From: an uncultured Succinivibrionaceae bacterium
GTDB taxonomy: Bacteria; Pseudomonadota; Gammaproteobacteria; Enterobacterales; Succinivibrionaceae
DNA: 56,154 nucleotides
Reading direction: 5' to 3'
Assembly (NCBI GenBank): GCA_944390105.1
Contig: CALXOV010000031.1
Span: 1-56,154, forward strand
Shown here: positions 9,129 through 18,813 of the stretch, piece by piece
Layout: every line of letters begins with the position of its first letter
How positions within the stretch are numbered: position 1 is the first letter of the stretch
The notes under the pieces: generated by a model
Told to the model about the DNA's origin: nothing
Seen by the model: only the letters and a program-made list of their open reading frames with translations
The model's database searches: none
Made by a program: the position numbers and the translations under genes

Positions 9129-9914
9129 TCATTTAAGCCAAAGCGGTCCTAAATAGTTGCGCCGCGGCAGCTTAAAATCTGTAGGATAAGTTACATCCAC
9201 TAAATATAGCCCGTTAGGGTAAGCGGTGGGACCTGCCACTGTCCGATCGCAGGCTTTAAATACTTCCTCCAACCACGCGCCATCACGTTCGCCAGCGCCA
9301 ATTAGCAGCAACGAACCTACGATATTGCGCACCATGTGATTTAAAAAGGCATTGGCCGCAATATCAAATACGATGTACGGGCCGTGCTGAGTTACTTCAA
9401 TAAAGTGCAACAGGCGGCAGCTAGAGCGGCTTTCATCATCTGCCCCGCAGAACGACGCAAAATCATGTTCACCGCGCAGGATCTGCGCTGCGGCATGCAT
9501 GCGCGCGACATCATATTCTCCGCGATAATGACTCACTCCCTGTTGCAGAATGCCGGGCCGATGCTGACTTGCCTGCAAAATATATCGATAGCGGCGCGCC
9601 CGTGCCGAAAAGCGCGCATGAAAGCTGTCATCAACATGACAAGCCCAAGTGACAGCAATATCATCGGGAAGTTGAGTATTCGTGCCAAGCACCCAAGCCC
9701 GATCTGGGCGATCATTTTCTACATCAAAATGCACTACCTGTCCTGTAGCATTCACCCCAGCATCAGTACGTCCGGCACAAACTAATGACACCGGTTGCGC
9801 GGCAATATTCGCCAAAGCCCGTTCCAGCTCCCCCTGAACCGTACGCGACGTCTGCTGGCGCTGAAAACCGGCATACTGCCAGCCGGCATATTCTATTCCT
9901 AAGGCAATCCTCAT
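9129..9914 (-). CDS. truA: tRNA pseudouridine(38-40) synthase
   Basis: TruA isomerises uridines 38-40 in the anticodon arm of many tRNAs. The catalytic Asp51 lies in CAGRTDAGVNATGQV (46-60), and the family's N-terminal IEYAGWQYAGFQRQ (7-20) is intact. The length of 261 is normal. It is the last gene of the leftward accD-to-truA run, following gtrA after about 60 bp. A small hairpin (GACATGA/TCATGTC, about 9102-9118) lies beyond the stop. Confidence 0.95.
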   Translation of the reverse strand: MRIALGIEYAGWQYAGFQRQQTSRTVQGELERALANIAAQPVSLVCAGRTDAGVNATGQVVHFDVENDRPDRAWVLGTNTQLPDDIAVTWACHVDDSFHARFSARARRYRYILQASQHRPGILQQGVSHYRGEYDVARMHAAAQILRGEHDFASFCGADDESRSSCRLLHFIEVTQHGPYIVFDIAANAFLNHMVRNIVGSLLLIGAGERDGAWLEEVFKACDRTVAGPTAYPNGLYLVDVTYPTDFKLPRRNYLGPLWLK

Positions 9915-9973
9915 GGTTGCACTATATCCTTTTTAGATGTGTGTTAAATGTAGTGAAATCTATCAAGCTAAGG

Positions 9974-10375
9974 CTACTTGTCCGCAAATATCTGATATTT
10001 AGACACGAGATAAGTAATCGCGGTCACCAGCACCATGGCCACAATGATTGGCACCAAACCGCGCATCCAGAATGTCACCATTAGGAAGACCAAAATGTTG
10101 CGCAGCAAAAGCATTGACGCAGACAACAGAAAAAAGCGCACCACGCTACCATGCTGCTTGAAGGTAACATAGCGATGACCAAAATAAGAGACAAAAAAAG
10201 CGATACCAAAAGCGCAGGTAGTCACCAGATTTTCATGGATCCGCGGAAAGAAAAAAAACAAAACCAGCGTTACTGTAAGATCCACTAAGGTCGCAAGACC
10301 TCCGATAAAGACAAAGCGCATTAACTCAAAAATACCGCTACCGGTACGCAGCTGCGCAAACCATACTTTGATCAT
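9974..10375 (-). CDS. GtrA-family membrane protein
   Basis: GtrA proteins are small four-helix membrane proteins thought to flip undecaprenyl-phosphate-linked sugars for O-antigen or teichoic acid decoration. The 133-residue protein has four hydrophobic segments (about 18-44, 50-66, 80-100, 107-126) and the family phrase RFVFIGGLATLVDLTV (20-35). Its start overlaps the upstream glycosyltransferase stop by 4 bp, the usual GtrA/GtrB pairing. No serotype-specific third gene lies next to them, so the acceptor is unknown. Confidence 0.85.
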   Translation of the reverse strand: MIKVWFAQLRTGSGIFELMRFVFIGGLATLVDLTVTLVLFFFFPRIHENLVTTCAFGIAFFVSYFGHRYVTFKQHGSVVRFFLLSASMLLLRNILVFLMVTFWMRGLVPIIVAMVLVTAITYLVSKYQIFADK

Positions 10376-11424
10376 GCTTTATCCTGCGGCTTAGAGAGAA
10401 CATCAGCATGTTCCTCCGCGACAAAATAAATTCCATTGGGACTGTATTGCGTACCTTTAGGCAAACGCTGTGCCAAGGCTCCCTTAATCTGCTGCGCAAC
10501 AAAAACCGGGCGATGCTTAACCTCCTCGGAAATGCGACCTAAGTATTCACCGAGCACGCCGATGGAAATTAACTGTACAGCACCTAAGAACAGCACCACG
10601 CACATGGTCGAGGCATACCCCGGCACATCAATACCCGAGAACATGGTCTCCACAATGATCCAGCACATGTAAATGAAGGCTAATAGGCCAATCCCTGCGC
10701 CAATGTAGGACCAGACTCTAAGCGGCAGCGAGGAAAAAGACACTATACCGTCTAAGGCAAAGTTCCACAATTTCCAGTAATTCCATTTAGTAGAACCCGC
10801 CACGCGCTGCGGACGTTGATAAGGCACGCCTTTGGATGAAAAACCAGGCCAAGCGAACAATCCTTTCATAAAGCGATTATTTTCGTGCAGCATGCGAACA
10901 GTCTGCACGATTTTTTTATCCATTAGTCGAAAATCTCCAACATTAGCAGGGATTTTGACCTTATTGGACATACGGTTGAAAACAAAATAAAAGCCGCCTG
11001 AAGTTACCCGTTTAACCTCAGTGTCCTGCGAGCGATCAACACGTATGCCGTAGACATGATCTATGCCTTCATCGCGCCAAATCTTAATGAAATCCAGCAC
11101 CAGCTCTGGAGGATCTTGCAAATCGACATCCATTGGTATAACTGCATCGCAGTCCACCACATCAAGCGCCGCCGTCATGGCAGCCTCCTTACCGAAATTG
11201 CGCGACAACTGAATTAAACTAATGCGTAGTTCTGTGCTTGATGCTATTAGTTCATTAATAATGTCTGCCGATTTATCCTTCGAACCGTCATCAACGAACA
11301 CTACTTCAAGATGGGGCAACTCCGCGACAAGCTTGTCCTTAATCGTGCGAATAAAAATTTCAATAGTAGCTTCTTCGTTGTAAACCGGAACAATCAGACA
11401 AACGCGATAATCTTGCTTGGGCAT
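10372..11424 (-). CDS. GtrB/DPM1-like polyprenyl-phosphate glycosyltransferase (GT2)
   Basis: This protein probably loads a sugar onto undecaprenyl phosphate at the inner membrane. It has a GT-A domain with VPVYNEEATIE (12-22), VDDGSKDKS (44-52) and the metal-binding DVDLQDPPE (98-106). Two C-terminal transmembrane helices follow (about 235-262 and 268-292), as in GtrB/ArnC-type enzymes. The length of 350 is typical. It is translationally coupled to the GtrA gene (ATGA-type overlap) and starts 11 bp after folE. The sugar donor cannot be read from sequence. Confidence 0.88.
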   Translation of the reverse strand: MPKQDYRVCLIVPVYNEEATIEIFIRTIKDKLVAELPHLEVVFVDDGSKDKSADIINELIASSTELRISLIQLSRNFGKEAAMTAALDVVDCDAVIPMDVDLQDPPELVLDFIKIWRDEGIDHVYGIRVDRSQDTEVKRVTSGGFYFVFNRMSNKVKIPANVGDFRLMDKKIVQTVRMLHENNRFMKGLFAWPGFSSKGVPYQRPQRVAGSTKWNYWKLWNFALDGIVSFSSLPLRVWSYIGAGIGLLAFIYMCWIIVETMFSGIDVPGYASTMCVVLFLGAVQLISIGVLGEYLGRISEEVKHRPVFVAQQIKGALAQRLPKGTQYSPNGIYFVAEEHADVLSKPQDKA

Positions 11425-11435
11425 AACTGCCTACC

Positions 11436-12098
11436 TTAATCCGTAAGGAACTCGTGACGCGAGGAGGGATTGTTTTTAAAATGGCCACCTAAGGCTGTAG
11501 TAGTGGTAAAAGACGTAGGATCTTTCACTCCGCGCGCCTTAACACAGTAATGGGTCGCAGCAATTGATACAGCGACATTGCGCGTATTGAGCAGCGTCTG
11601 CAGCGCCACAAAAATTTGCTGCGTCAAACGCTCCTGCACTTGTGGTCGGCGCGCAAAAAACTGCACAATGCGGTTAATTTTAGATAAGCCGATGATCTTA
11701 TCGCCCGGCATATAGGCCACTTTAGCCATACCGTCAATCACCACAAAATGATGTTCACAAGTTGAGGTTAAAGTAATATCCTTCACCTTAATCATCTCAT
11801 CACAGTGCATCTTATTGTCAATTAAGGTGATATCCGGAAAGTTAGCATAATCAAGGCCCGAAAAGAATTCGTCAACAAACATCTTGCCGACGCGCTTTGG
11901 CGTCTTAATTAAGCTGTCATCGGACAAATCAAGGCCTAAAGTAAGCATGATTTCGCGCATGCAACTTTCAATTTTATCCCGCTTCTGTGCGGCGCTTAAA
12001 CCGTTTTCAATGAGCGGCGTTTCCAGACCTTTGTCAAGGAGAGCCTGCCGTACCATTGCGGCTTCTTTGCTTAAATTACTCTGCATCATAATCTGCAT
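11436..12098 (-). CDS. folE: GTP cyclohydrolase I
   Basis: FolE opens GTP to 7,8-dihydroneopterin triphosphate, the first step of folate synthesis. The zinc ligands are in STCEHHF and in HYCVKARG. The segment [20 protein letters not shown] and the C-terminal [10 protein letters not shown] are nearly as in E. coli. The frame is open to 12188, but homology starts at about [10 protein letters not shown], so I use the ATG at 12098, which follows the preceding stop TAG by 5 bases and has AGGA just upstream; the ATGs at 12089 and 12086 are alternatives. It follows the Nif3-like gene directly. Confidence 0.95.
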   Translation of the reverse strand: MQIMMQSNLSKEAAMVRQALLDKGLETPLIENGLSAAQKRDKIESCMREIMLTLGLDLSDDSLIKTPKRVGKMFVDEFFSGLDYANFPDITLIDNKMHCDEMIKVKDITLTSTCEHHFVVIDGMAKVAYMPGDKIIGLSKINRIVQFFARRPQVQERLTQQIFVALQTLLNTRNVAVSIAATHYCVKARGVKDPTSFTTTTALGGHFKNNPSSRHEFLTD

Positions 12099-12103
12099 GC
12101 ATC

Positions 12104-12877
12104 CTAAAGAATGCTTTGCTTTTCTAAAGCGCAGTGAATATGGTGATGTTTCAAGTGAAAGCTCTGCGCTATGTATTCTCCCAAACACCTTACCCCATCC
12201 TGCTCTGAGGCATGATGCCCCACAGCAAACACTGCAATGCCCTGTTCATAAGCAAACTGATATGTCTGCTCATTGACATCGCCGGTCACAAGCGCCTCAA
12301 ACTGCGGGCTTAGGCTGTCATCAATAAGGAAAGATCCCGACCCAGAGCATATAGCAAAATGCTGCAGCGGCTGCTCCCAAGCACTACGACCGAAAAGCTC
12401 CACCCGCGTATCTAACGCCTGCGCCAAATGTTCTCGTAGCTGTAGTGCATCCAGCGGCAGCGTAGTGTGCAAAGACATGGCAATAGAAGTTTTATCTCCT
12501 GGTACCACATAGTCGCGGGAGCCCATTCCGATAAGTGAACACAAATAGGCATTATTGCCCAAGGTCGCATGGGCATCAAGCGGCAAATGATAGGCAATAA
12601 TATTAAGCCCCGCTGCAAGCGCCGTCTGCACGCGGCGCTGCATCAAACCAACGATGCGCGAATCAGCTCCGCGCCAAAACAGGCCGTGATGCACTAAGAG
12701 CGCGTCGGCTCCTAAGGCAATCGCCCGTTCAATCGCCGCCTGCGAGGCATCGCAGGCCGTAGCCAGCGTATGGATCTCTAAGCGCCCCTGCACCTGCAGT
12801 CCATTGTAGGAGGGGTCTTTAAATGCACTGCTATCTAGCAGTGCATCAAGCTTTGAGCAGAATTCCTGCGTAAGCAT
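12104..12877 (-). CDS. Nif3-like dinuclear metal-centre protein (YbgI family)
   Basis: This protein belongs to the conserved NIF3/YbgI family, often named GTP cyclohydrolase 1 type 2 homologue. Its function is not settled. The 257-residue protein keeps the metal ligands expected for the family: H63-H64 in [10 protein letters not shown]97 and D101 in YHLPLDAH, and H221-H222 with E225 near GHHASEQDG. It lies between dedD (10 bp away) and folE (5 bp away), so it is co-transcribed with folate genes. The adjacency to a true folE is suggestive but does not prove a shared pathway. Confidence 0.88.
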   Translation of the reverse strand: MLTQEFCSKLDALLDSSAFKDPSYNGLQVQGRLEIHTLATACDASQAAIERAIALGADALLVHHGLFWRGADSRIVGLMQRRVQTALAAGLNIIAYHLPLDAHATLGNNAYLCSLIGMGSRDYVVPGDKTSIAMSLHTTLPLDALQLREHLAQALDTRVELFGRSAWEQPLQHFAICSGSGSFLIDDSLSPQFEALVTGDVNEQTYQFAYEQGIAVFAVGHHASEQDGVRCLGEYIAQSFHLKHHHIHCALEKQSIL

Positions 12878-12887
12878 AAGCCTTTCC

Positions 12888-13616
12888 TTATTTGCGACTG
12901 ACGATTTTTCCTTTAGCGCCGGTTAAGCGCTCTACATCCTTAAGCACAGGCTCTAAAGCCGCACGGCTGTCGGCTGAGCCGGCGTAAACACGAACCATCG
13001 CTTTGCTGTTAATAGTTACGTTTTCAGTAAAAGCCTCAATGCGAGCTTGACGTAACTTGCGCATTACATTTTCGGCATTGCTCTGCTGTGAGAATACCCC
13101 TACCTGAATCGTATAAGTGCCGCGCGGAGCTACTATCTGATTATCCGCAGCTGCTTTAGATGGCTGAGCAGATGACGATTTATCTGGCGTCGCTTTACGC
13201 GGAGCTCGCAAAATCTCTGTCTGCGCATCGGCAACTTTAGACGGTGCAGCTGGTTTTGCGGTTAAAACTTCGCTAACAGATGGCGCAGCAGGCACAGATA
13301 ATACTTCATTATCCGGGGTAGGATTTAACTGCGGAGCTGCCTCCGGATCAGGAGCCGGCAGCGGTGCGGCAGGCTGAGAGCTGTCCTGCTCGGGGGCAAG
13401 CAAAGTAGCATAATCTGGCTCCGCGCTAGTTAAGATATTGCCATTTTCATCGGTAAGCGCCCCATTTTCATCAATGGCAATGATATCTTCATTGGCCTGT
13501 TGCGACTGAACCTCGACAGCCTGCTCTTTCATCAACAGCGGCAACACCATTAAGATCAGCGACAGAATAATGAGAAAACCCACAATACGGTTGCGCAGGG
13601 TTTTAGTTACGGCCAT
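12888..13616 (-). CDS. dedD: DedD-like SPOR-domain cell division protein
   Basis: SPOR proteins bind denuded glycan at the septum. The protein has a short cytoplasmic start, one transmembrane helix (about 11-28) and a long Pro/Ala-rich periplasmic linker (60-160). A C-terminal SPOR domain begins at TYTIQVGVFSQQSNAENVMRK (about 167-187). The order accD-folC-dedD matches E. coli, which supports the name. The cvpA gene that follows dedD in E. coli is not here; a Nif3-like gene takes its place. Confidence 0.85.
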   Translation of the reverse strand: MAVTKTLRNRIVGFLIILSLILMVLPLLMKEQAVEVQSQQANEDIIAIDENGALTDENGNILTSAEPDYATLLAPEQDSSQPAAPLPAPDPEAAPQLNPTPDNEVLSVPAAPSVSEVLTAKPAAPSKVADAQTEILRAPRKATPDKSSSAQPSKAAADNQIVAPRGTYTIQVGVFSQQSNAENVMRKLRQARIEAFTENVTINSKAMVRVYAGSADSRAALEPVLKDVERLTGAKGKIVSRK

Positions 13617-13731
13617 GCTGGAACCTCTTGATTATTTATAAGCTAAAGCCTAGGACATGTTAATGCTGTTGTCCCAAGGACATGATATATATTGTCCGCC
13701 TAAAGCGCTTAAATTTACAGCATAAAATTAA

Positions 13732-15024
13732 TTAAGACATCGCTAATGCATCATCGGCCGCAGCTGCCGTAACAAAGGAGCCGCAGATCACGATTTCATC
13801 CTGCTCCTGCGCCTGCGCACGCGCCGTCTGCAGCGCTGCTGTTACCGTAGCAAATGCCCGCAGATGGTCTGCTGCGACACTTTCTGACAGTGCCTGCAGT
13901 AGGCGAGATGCCTGCTCACCACGCTCGCCGGGCAGAGAACACACATAAAAGTCAGTAAAGAGTGGTGCCATTACAGACAACACACCTTCAATATCCTTAT
14001 CTTTAAGCATTCCGATGACGGCAAGGCGCCGCGCGCCTGGTTTTAGCGGCCGCGCCCGCAATTGCGCACTTAAATGCAGAGCGGCCTGTACATTGTGTGC
14101 GACATCCAAATAAATATTCGGGCGGCGACGCACCAATTGCATACGCCCCGGCAATACCGCAGAGCGCAAGGCCCTTGCGATGCCAGCGGCTGTTATCGCA
14201 TAACCGCGTAGCACCAGCAGTCGTAGCACACACAGTACTGCCGGCACGCAGACGGCCGGTACTAAAGACAAAGGATAATGAGCACTGAATGGAGCTCCTG
14301 CGCCCGTGCGTAGCGTAAAGCTAAAGCTGTCAGCATTTAGCGTGGCAGCAAAATCCCGTCCCTGCAGATACAAGGCAGCCCCCACGTCAGCAGCCTTATT
14401 TTGCATCACGTGCTGCGCCTCGGGAGGCAGCTCAGCGCACACTACAGTCTTATTGGGCTTAATAATTCCAGCTTTTTCTGCCGCAATCTCGGGAATGGTA
14501 TGACCTAAGATGTGAACATGATCAAGGCCAATAGACGTAATAAGAGCAATGTCTGCATCTAGTACATTAACGGCATCTAAGCGCCCACCAAGACCAATCT
14601 CTAGCACCCAAAACTGCAGTTTAGCCCTGGCAAATAAATAAAACGCGCACAACGTAGTGAATTCAAAATACGTAAGCGGAATATCGCCTTTTGCCGCATA
14701 TACCGCAGCAAAACCGGCGCACAGCTCTTCATCGCCAACGTTACGGCCATTGAGACAGATGCGTTCATTAAAACGATGAAGATGCGGGGAAGTATAACGA
14801 CCGCAACGATAACCACTTGCACGCAGCGCAGCATCCAACAGTGCGCATGACGATCCCTTGCCGTTGGTACCGGCTACTTCAATAATGCAGACATCCGTCA
14901 GATCAATCAGCATGCGCGTCAGCACTGTGCGTACTCGATCAAGCCCCAGCTCTATACGGCTAGGATTTAATGCCTCAAGATAAGAGAGCCACTGCGCCAG
15001 CTCCCGCGACTGCAAATCGATCAT
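13732..15024 (-). CDS. folC: Folylpolyglutamate / dihydrofolate synthase
   Basis: FolC adds glutamate to dihydropteroate and to reduced folates. The Mur-ligase-type P-loop GTNGKGS is at 52-58, followed by the TSPHLHRFNERI segment. Further on lie the lid region DADIALITSIGLDHVHILG and the C-terminal domain with YLDVAHN. Its ATG overlaps the accD stop (TAATG), so the two are translationally coupled. The length of 430 is normal. Confidence 0.95.
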   Translation of the reverse strand: MIDLQSRELAQWLSYLEALNPSRIELGLDRVRTVLTRMLIDLTDVCIIEVAGTNGKGSSCALLDAALRASGYRCGRYTSPHLHRFNERICLNGRNVGDEELCAGFAAVYAAKGDIPLTYFEFTTLCAFYLFARAKLQFWVLEIGLGGRLDAVNVLDADIALITSIGLDHVHILGHTIPEIAAEKAGIIKPNKTVVCAELPPEAQHVMQNKAADVGAALYLQGRDFAATLNADSFSFTLRTGAGAPFSAHYPLSLVPAVCVPAVLCVLRLLVLRGYAITAAGIARALRSAVLPGRMQLVRRRPNIYLDVAHNVQAALHLSAQLRARPLKPGARRLAVIGMLKDKDIEGVLSVMAPLFTDFYVCSLPGERGEQASRLLQALSESVAADHLRAFATVTAALQTARAQAQEQDEIVICGSFVTAAAADDALAMS

Positions 15025-15995
15025 TACACGCGCGGCTTAGCTGTGGCTTTGCGCGTACGGTGCGCTGCCGGCTTTTTGGCTGCCGTTTCGGCTGCTGCCG
15101 ACTCTGTATCCGCGACTACCGGAACCTTTTTCTGCGTTAACTGATTTGGGTCATCAAGCTTCATTAACTTAGCCAGTAAATCTGCAATCACATCGCGCAG
15201 ATCTTTACGCGCAACTATCATGTCGATGGCGCCCTTCTCAAGAAGGAAATCAGCATGCTGAAAGCCCTCCGGCAGCTTTTCGCGTACAGTCTGCTCAATC
15301 ACACGCGGACCGGCAAAGCCGATTAATGCATTAGGCTCAGCAATATTAACATCACCTAACATGGCAAGAGAGGCCGATACACCTCCCATGGTAGGATCGC
15401 ACATCACGCTAATAAACGGTAATCCAGCATCCGCCATGCGCGCCAGCGCTGCGGAGGTTTTAGCCATCTGCATTAAGGAGAATAAGGACTCCTGCATGCG
15501 GGCTCCGCCAGAGTTGGAAAAGCATACTAAAGCGCGCCGTTCCTTTAAGCATTCATTGACAGCAAGGCAGAAGCGCGCGCCGACAACCGATCCCATGGAA
15601 CCACCCATAAAGGAAAATTCAAAAGCACATGCCACTATCGGAATGCCTTTTAAATAACCTTTTTCCACCACCAAAGCATCTTTTTCTCCAGTGTTTTTCT
15701 GTGCTTGTGCATAGCGATCGCGGTAGCGCTTTAAATCCTTAAATTTCAGCACATCCTTAGGTTCAAAGGAGGCACCGAGTTCACTGCGTCCCATTTCGTC
15801 TAAAAATGCATTGAGGCGCACTCTGGCCTTAATGCGCATATGGTGTCCGCACTTAGGGCAGACATTTAAATTGCGCTCCAGTTCTGCCCGATACAGTACT
15901 TGCTCACATTTGTCGCATTTGGTCCACACGCCCTCAGGGATTTCATGCTTACTACTGTGATCACTTTTAGGCAGGATTTTCTCAAGCCAGCTCAT
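15024..15995 (-). CDS. accD: Acetyl-CoA carboxylase carboxyltransferase subunit beta
   Basis: AccD forms the carboxyltransferase with AccA that makes malonyl-CoA. A four-Cys zinc ribbon is at C27, C30, C46 and C49. The crotonase-like fold carries [17 protein letters not shown] and [10 protein letters not shown] place the start at 15995 ([10 protein letters not shown], as in E. coli, with AGGAG 9 bases upstream); the frame stays open to 16043. The C-terminus has an Ala/Lys-rich tail of about 30 residues beyond the enzyme core. The 16044-16179 gap upstream holds no visible gene. Confidence 0.95.
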   Translation of the reverse strand: MSWLEKILPKSDHSSKHEIPEGVWTKCDKCEQVLYRAELERNLNVCPKCGHHMRIKARVRLNAFLDEMGRSELGASFEPKDVLKFKDLKRYRDRYAQAQKNTGEKDALVVEKGYLKGIPIVACAFEFSFMGGSMGSVVGARFCLAVNECLKERRALVCFSNSGGARMQESLFSLMQMAKTSAALARMADAGLPFISVMCDPTMGGVSASLAMLGDVNIAEPNALIGFAGPRVIEQTVREKLPEGFQHADFLLEKGAIDMIVARKDLRDVIADLLAKLMKLDDPNQLTQKKVPVVADTESAAAETAAKKPAAHRTRKATAKPRV

Positions 15996-16179
15996 AATTA
16001 ATGCTCCTATCCATAATAAAGATGGGCTACCGTACATCGGCACGGCTGCAGTTGCTACTACTACGCCGCACAGGCTGCCTCGTAGCTGAACATATATTGA
16101 TGCAAAGCGCAGCGGCAGGCGCAGACGAGCGTACTGCCTCAGGCATTATAAGCGCAATGCGCGGCAAACACAAAAAAGC

Positions 16180-16728
16180 TCAGTCCGGATAAACTGCAAC
16201 TTGACAGCTGCGCATCACCTGCAAGGCGGCCTGATGCAATGCTGGGCTGACTCCGGCACAACAGGCAGCATCCACCGCAAGCGGCAGCTCAGGACAATAC
16301 GCTTTAAGTAGCAAGGCATTGGAAATCACGCAAATATCTGTGCACAAGCCACACAGCTCCACGCGCGCTATCTCACCTGATGCATATTTTGCATGTACAA
16401 AGGCAGCAAGCTCCAGCGATCCAAAAGAGGATTTACAGAAAATCTTCGCCTTACGTTCCTGTGCGATGACTTTCAGATCTTCCATCAACCCCCAGCCTGA
16501 GGTGCCTTGTATGCAGTGTTTAATCGGCAACTGCTGTCCTTCAGCACTATGCAGATAATTTTCATCATGCGTATCCTGCGTCAAGACCAAATGTCCATTA
16601 AATTGCTGCAGTTTACTTATCAGGTGCGGCAACATTTGCCGCGCTTCAGGAGTTCCCAGAGCACCGTCGACAAAATCGTGCTGCACATCAATAACGATAA
16701 GCAGAGTCTTAGTATCCGTAACTAGCAT
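16180..16728 (-). CDS. Isochorismatase-family cysteine hydrolase (nicotinamidase-like)
   Basis: The 182-residue protein has the cysteine-hydrolase triad: D14 in VIDVQHDFVDG, K99 in CKSSFGS, and the nucleophile C133 in CGLCTDICV with the usual preceding cis-peptide region. TQDTHDENY (50-58) supplies potential metal ligands where PncA has a DWH motif. The nearest functional guess is nicotinamide deamidation to nicotinate for NAD salvage, but relatives act on other amides. It is separated from accD by about 180 bp. Confidence 0.8.
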   Translation of the reverse strand: MLVTDTKTLLIVIDVQHDFVDGALGTPEARQMLPHLISKLQQFNGHLVLTQDTHDENYLHSAEGQQLPIKHCIQGTSGWGLMEDLKVIAQERKAKIFCKSSFGSLELAAFVHAKYASGEIARVELCGLCTDICVISNALLLKAYCPELPLAVDAACCAGVSPALHQAALQVMRSCQVAVYPD

Positions 16729-16776
16729 TTAAGTTAAGCCTCAGCCGCCCCCTAGATTAAGTGGGAAGTTCGAACC

Positions 16777-17000
16777 ATGAACTACCTACGCACTTACCGT
16801 GCAATGTACCACAGGTTCGCACCCTTGCTTTTAGTAAGTCCTCATTAGCAGGCACTCACGGGAATATCCGCACTGCTCCCATCAGGTTTGAGCAAAAGCT
16901 CGCTCCTGAGATCTCAGAGAGCATTGTACATGATCGAAAGATACAGTGTTCACCGCTTACATCCCCTGACGCCAAAGGTAGTTAATACGGCAATGCAAAG
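16777..17000 (+). ncRNA. Orphan IS605-linked structured RNA element, copy 1
   Basis: A 224-bp intergenic element starts ATGAACTACC and closes with CTTACATCCCC and a right-end-like tail. It shares blocks with the copies at 28323 and 47247. The strongest stem here is TCAGG (16882-16886) with CCTGA (16905-16909) around GAGC-AAAA-GCTC. A second stem, GTAAGTCCT with AGGCACTCAC, matches differing but still pairable arms in the other copies. This covariation argues for a functional RNA. The ATGA start site and IS200-like ends suggest a HEARO/omega-RNA-type guide RNA element. No nuclease gene is attached. Confidence 0.55.
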
Positions 17001-17061
17001 CGCCGCGTACAGCCACTGGCAAGCATCTGAAAATGCTGCGGCGGCATATAATGTATTAAGT

Positions 17062-18693
17062 TCAGCGCCCTGCTTTCTTATCTGGCTGCGCACTTAAGTT
17101 TTTAAGCTCAACTGAAGCAACTGTAGTTTCACTGACCTTCATGATGGTGATAGTCCATTTAGCCAAGCTGATGATTTCGCCCTGCAACGGCATGCGCTGC
17201 AGATAATCTAAGATAAAGCCGGCCATAGTGTGATAGTTGTCCGACGGCGGCACTTTAAAGCCAGTCAAACGAGACACATCCTTTAAGATGGCATCGCCGG
17301 CAATGCGAAACACGCCGGGGGACACGCGCACCAACTCTGGCACTTCAGCCTGCTCGGGCAGTTCACCCGCGATTTCCTCCATAATGTCATGTAACGAAAT
17401 GACACCTTCAAAATTGCCGAACTCATCAATGACAAACCCAAGTGCGGCCTTGGTTTTACGAAATTCCTCAAGCGCCTTTAAGATGCTGATAGTCTCAGGC
17501 AGATATAAAGGTTCACGAATCAGGCCGGAGATATCAACAACGTGATCTTTTGCCGTTTGAGAGGCCCCATCCAACAGCCGACTTAACAGATCGACACGCC
17601 GCACATAGCCCAAAGGCTGATCTTTTTGCCCATTTTTGTACACTACCACGCGTGAACGTAACAATTTTCTAACGTCAGCCGTTAAATCCACGACGCTCTG
17701 CGCTATATCAAGCATCTCAACATCTGTGCGCGCCGTCATCACCGCTTTAATCGGCATGGATGACAGCTGCAGTACGCGCGACACCATTTCCTTTTCTTCA
17801 AAATCAAAGACCTGCGAACCAGTCTTCGACACTATTGCCTCTTTAAAGGTCTGGACTTGATTTTGATTGGATCCTAGCAAACGCAGTACTAAATTAGCAG
17901 CTACCTCACGGCTCTGCATAGAATTGACGCCGGAACCTAAGTTTAAAGTATTCTTGCGCGCCACTTGATTGAAAATTTCAATCAAGATGGAAAAACCGAT
18001 AGCAGCATATAGATATCCCTTGGGCACATGGAAGTGTAACGCTTCCATAATGAGCGAAAATCCGATAAGCAGCAAAAAGCCCAAGCAAAGAATCACTAAG
18101 GTCGGATGATGGCTAACAAATTCTGTGATGGTGCGACTAGCCAGCGTCATGATGCCCATAGCAATGACCACTGCAAACATCATAATGAAAACATGCTCAA
18201 TCATGCCGACTGCAGTAATGATAGCGTCCAGCGAGAATACCGCATCTAGCACCATAATCTGCAATACCACGAGCCAAAAGGCCGATCCGGCAGCCTTAGA
18301 GGCCGATAGCTCCTCATCAAAGCCCTCAAGCTTAGCATGCAACTCATGGGTAGCTTTATACAAAAGGAACAAACCGCCAACCAACATCACGAGATCGCGT
18401 CCGGAAACGCCAAAGCTGCCTAAATGAAATAGCGGCGTAGTAAAAGTAACAATATACGAAATAAAAGTCAGCAAAATTAAGCGGATAATAAGTGCTCCAC
18501 CTAAACCGACATAACGGGCTTTATCACGCAGCTTTTTGGTCGGCAGTTTAGCTGACAGAATGGCAATAAAGACTAAGTTGTCAATACCTAGGACAATTTC
18601 TATTACAACTAAGGTGAGCAGACCAAGCCAAGCGGTTGGATCGCTGACCCAAGCCATATCAAACATGACATGATGCGAGGCGGAAAGCTCCAT
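17062..18693 (-). CDS. TerC-family membrane protein with CBS and CorC domains (YoaE/YegH type)
   Basis: The 543-residue protein has an N-terminal TerC integral membrane domain (about 1-250, with EIVLGIDNLVFIAIL at 32-46 and several helices). A paired CBS region (about 300-430) and a C-terminal CorC/HlyC transporter-associated domain (about 450-535) follow, the YoaE/YegH architecture. TerC proteins are linked to divalent metal, especially manganese, efflux at the inner membrane; the exact substrate here is unknown. AAGGA lies 10 bases before the ATG. The upstream gap 18694-19072 holds no gene on this strand and I see no yybP-ykoY riboswitch in it. It does carry a terminator facing the other way. 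Confidence 0.9.
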   Translation of the reverse strand: MELSASHHVMFDMAWVSDPTAWLGLLTLVVIEIVLGIDNLVFIAILSAKLPTKKLRDKARYVGLGGALIIRLILLTFISYIVTFTTPLFHLGSFGVSGRDLVMLVGGLFLLYKATHELHAKLEGFDEELSASKAAGSAFWLVVLQIMVLDAVFSLDAIITAVGMIEHVFIMMFAVVIAMGIMTLASRTITEFVSHHPTLVILCLGFLLLIGFSLIMEALHFHVPKGYLYAAIGFSILIEIFNQVARKNTLNLGSGVNSMQSREVAANLVLRLLGSNQNQVQTFKEAIVSKTGSQVFDFEEKEMVSRVLQLSSMPIKAVMTARTDVEMLDIAQSVVDLTADVRKLLRSRVVVYKNGQKDQPLGYVRRVDLLSRLLDGASQTAKDHVVDISGLIREPLYLPETISILKALEEFRKTKAALGFVIDEFGNFEGVISLHDIMEEIAGELPEQAEVPELVRVSPGVFRIAGDAILKDVSRLTGFKVPPSDNYHTMAGFILDYLQRMPLQGEIISLAKWTITIMKVSETTVASVELKNLSAQPDKKAGR

Positions 18694-18813
18694 TAGCGTG
18701 CATCCTTATAGTGTGAACATAATGAAAAAATAAGAAAAGGAGGGATATGAAGAAAATAACAGCCACCGGGGCTACAACTGTCGGTAGACACTTTTTACTA
18801 CTTATATAATCAG

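Noticed and set aside
9384-9785. A 133-codon plus-strand frame inside truA
   Set aside because: It lies wholly on the complement of truA, which has its catalytic motif and full length. It is a shadow frame.
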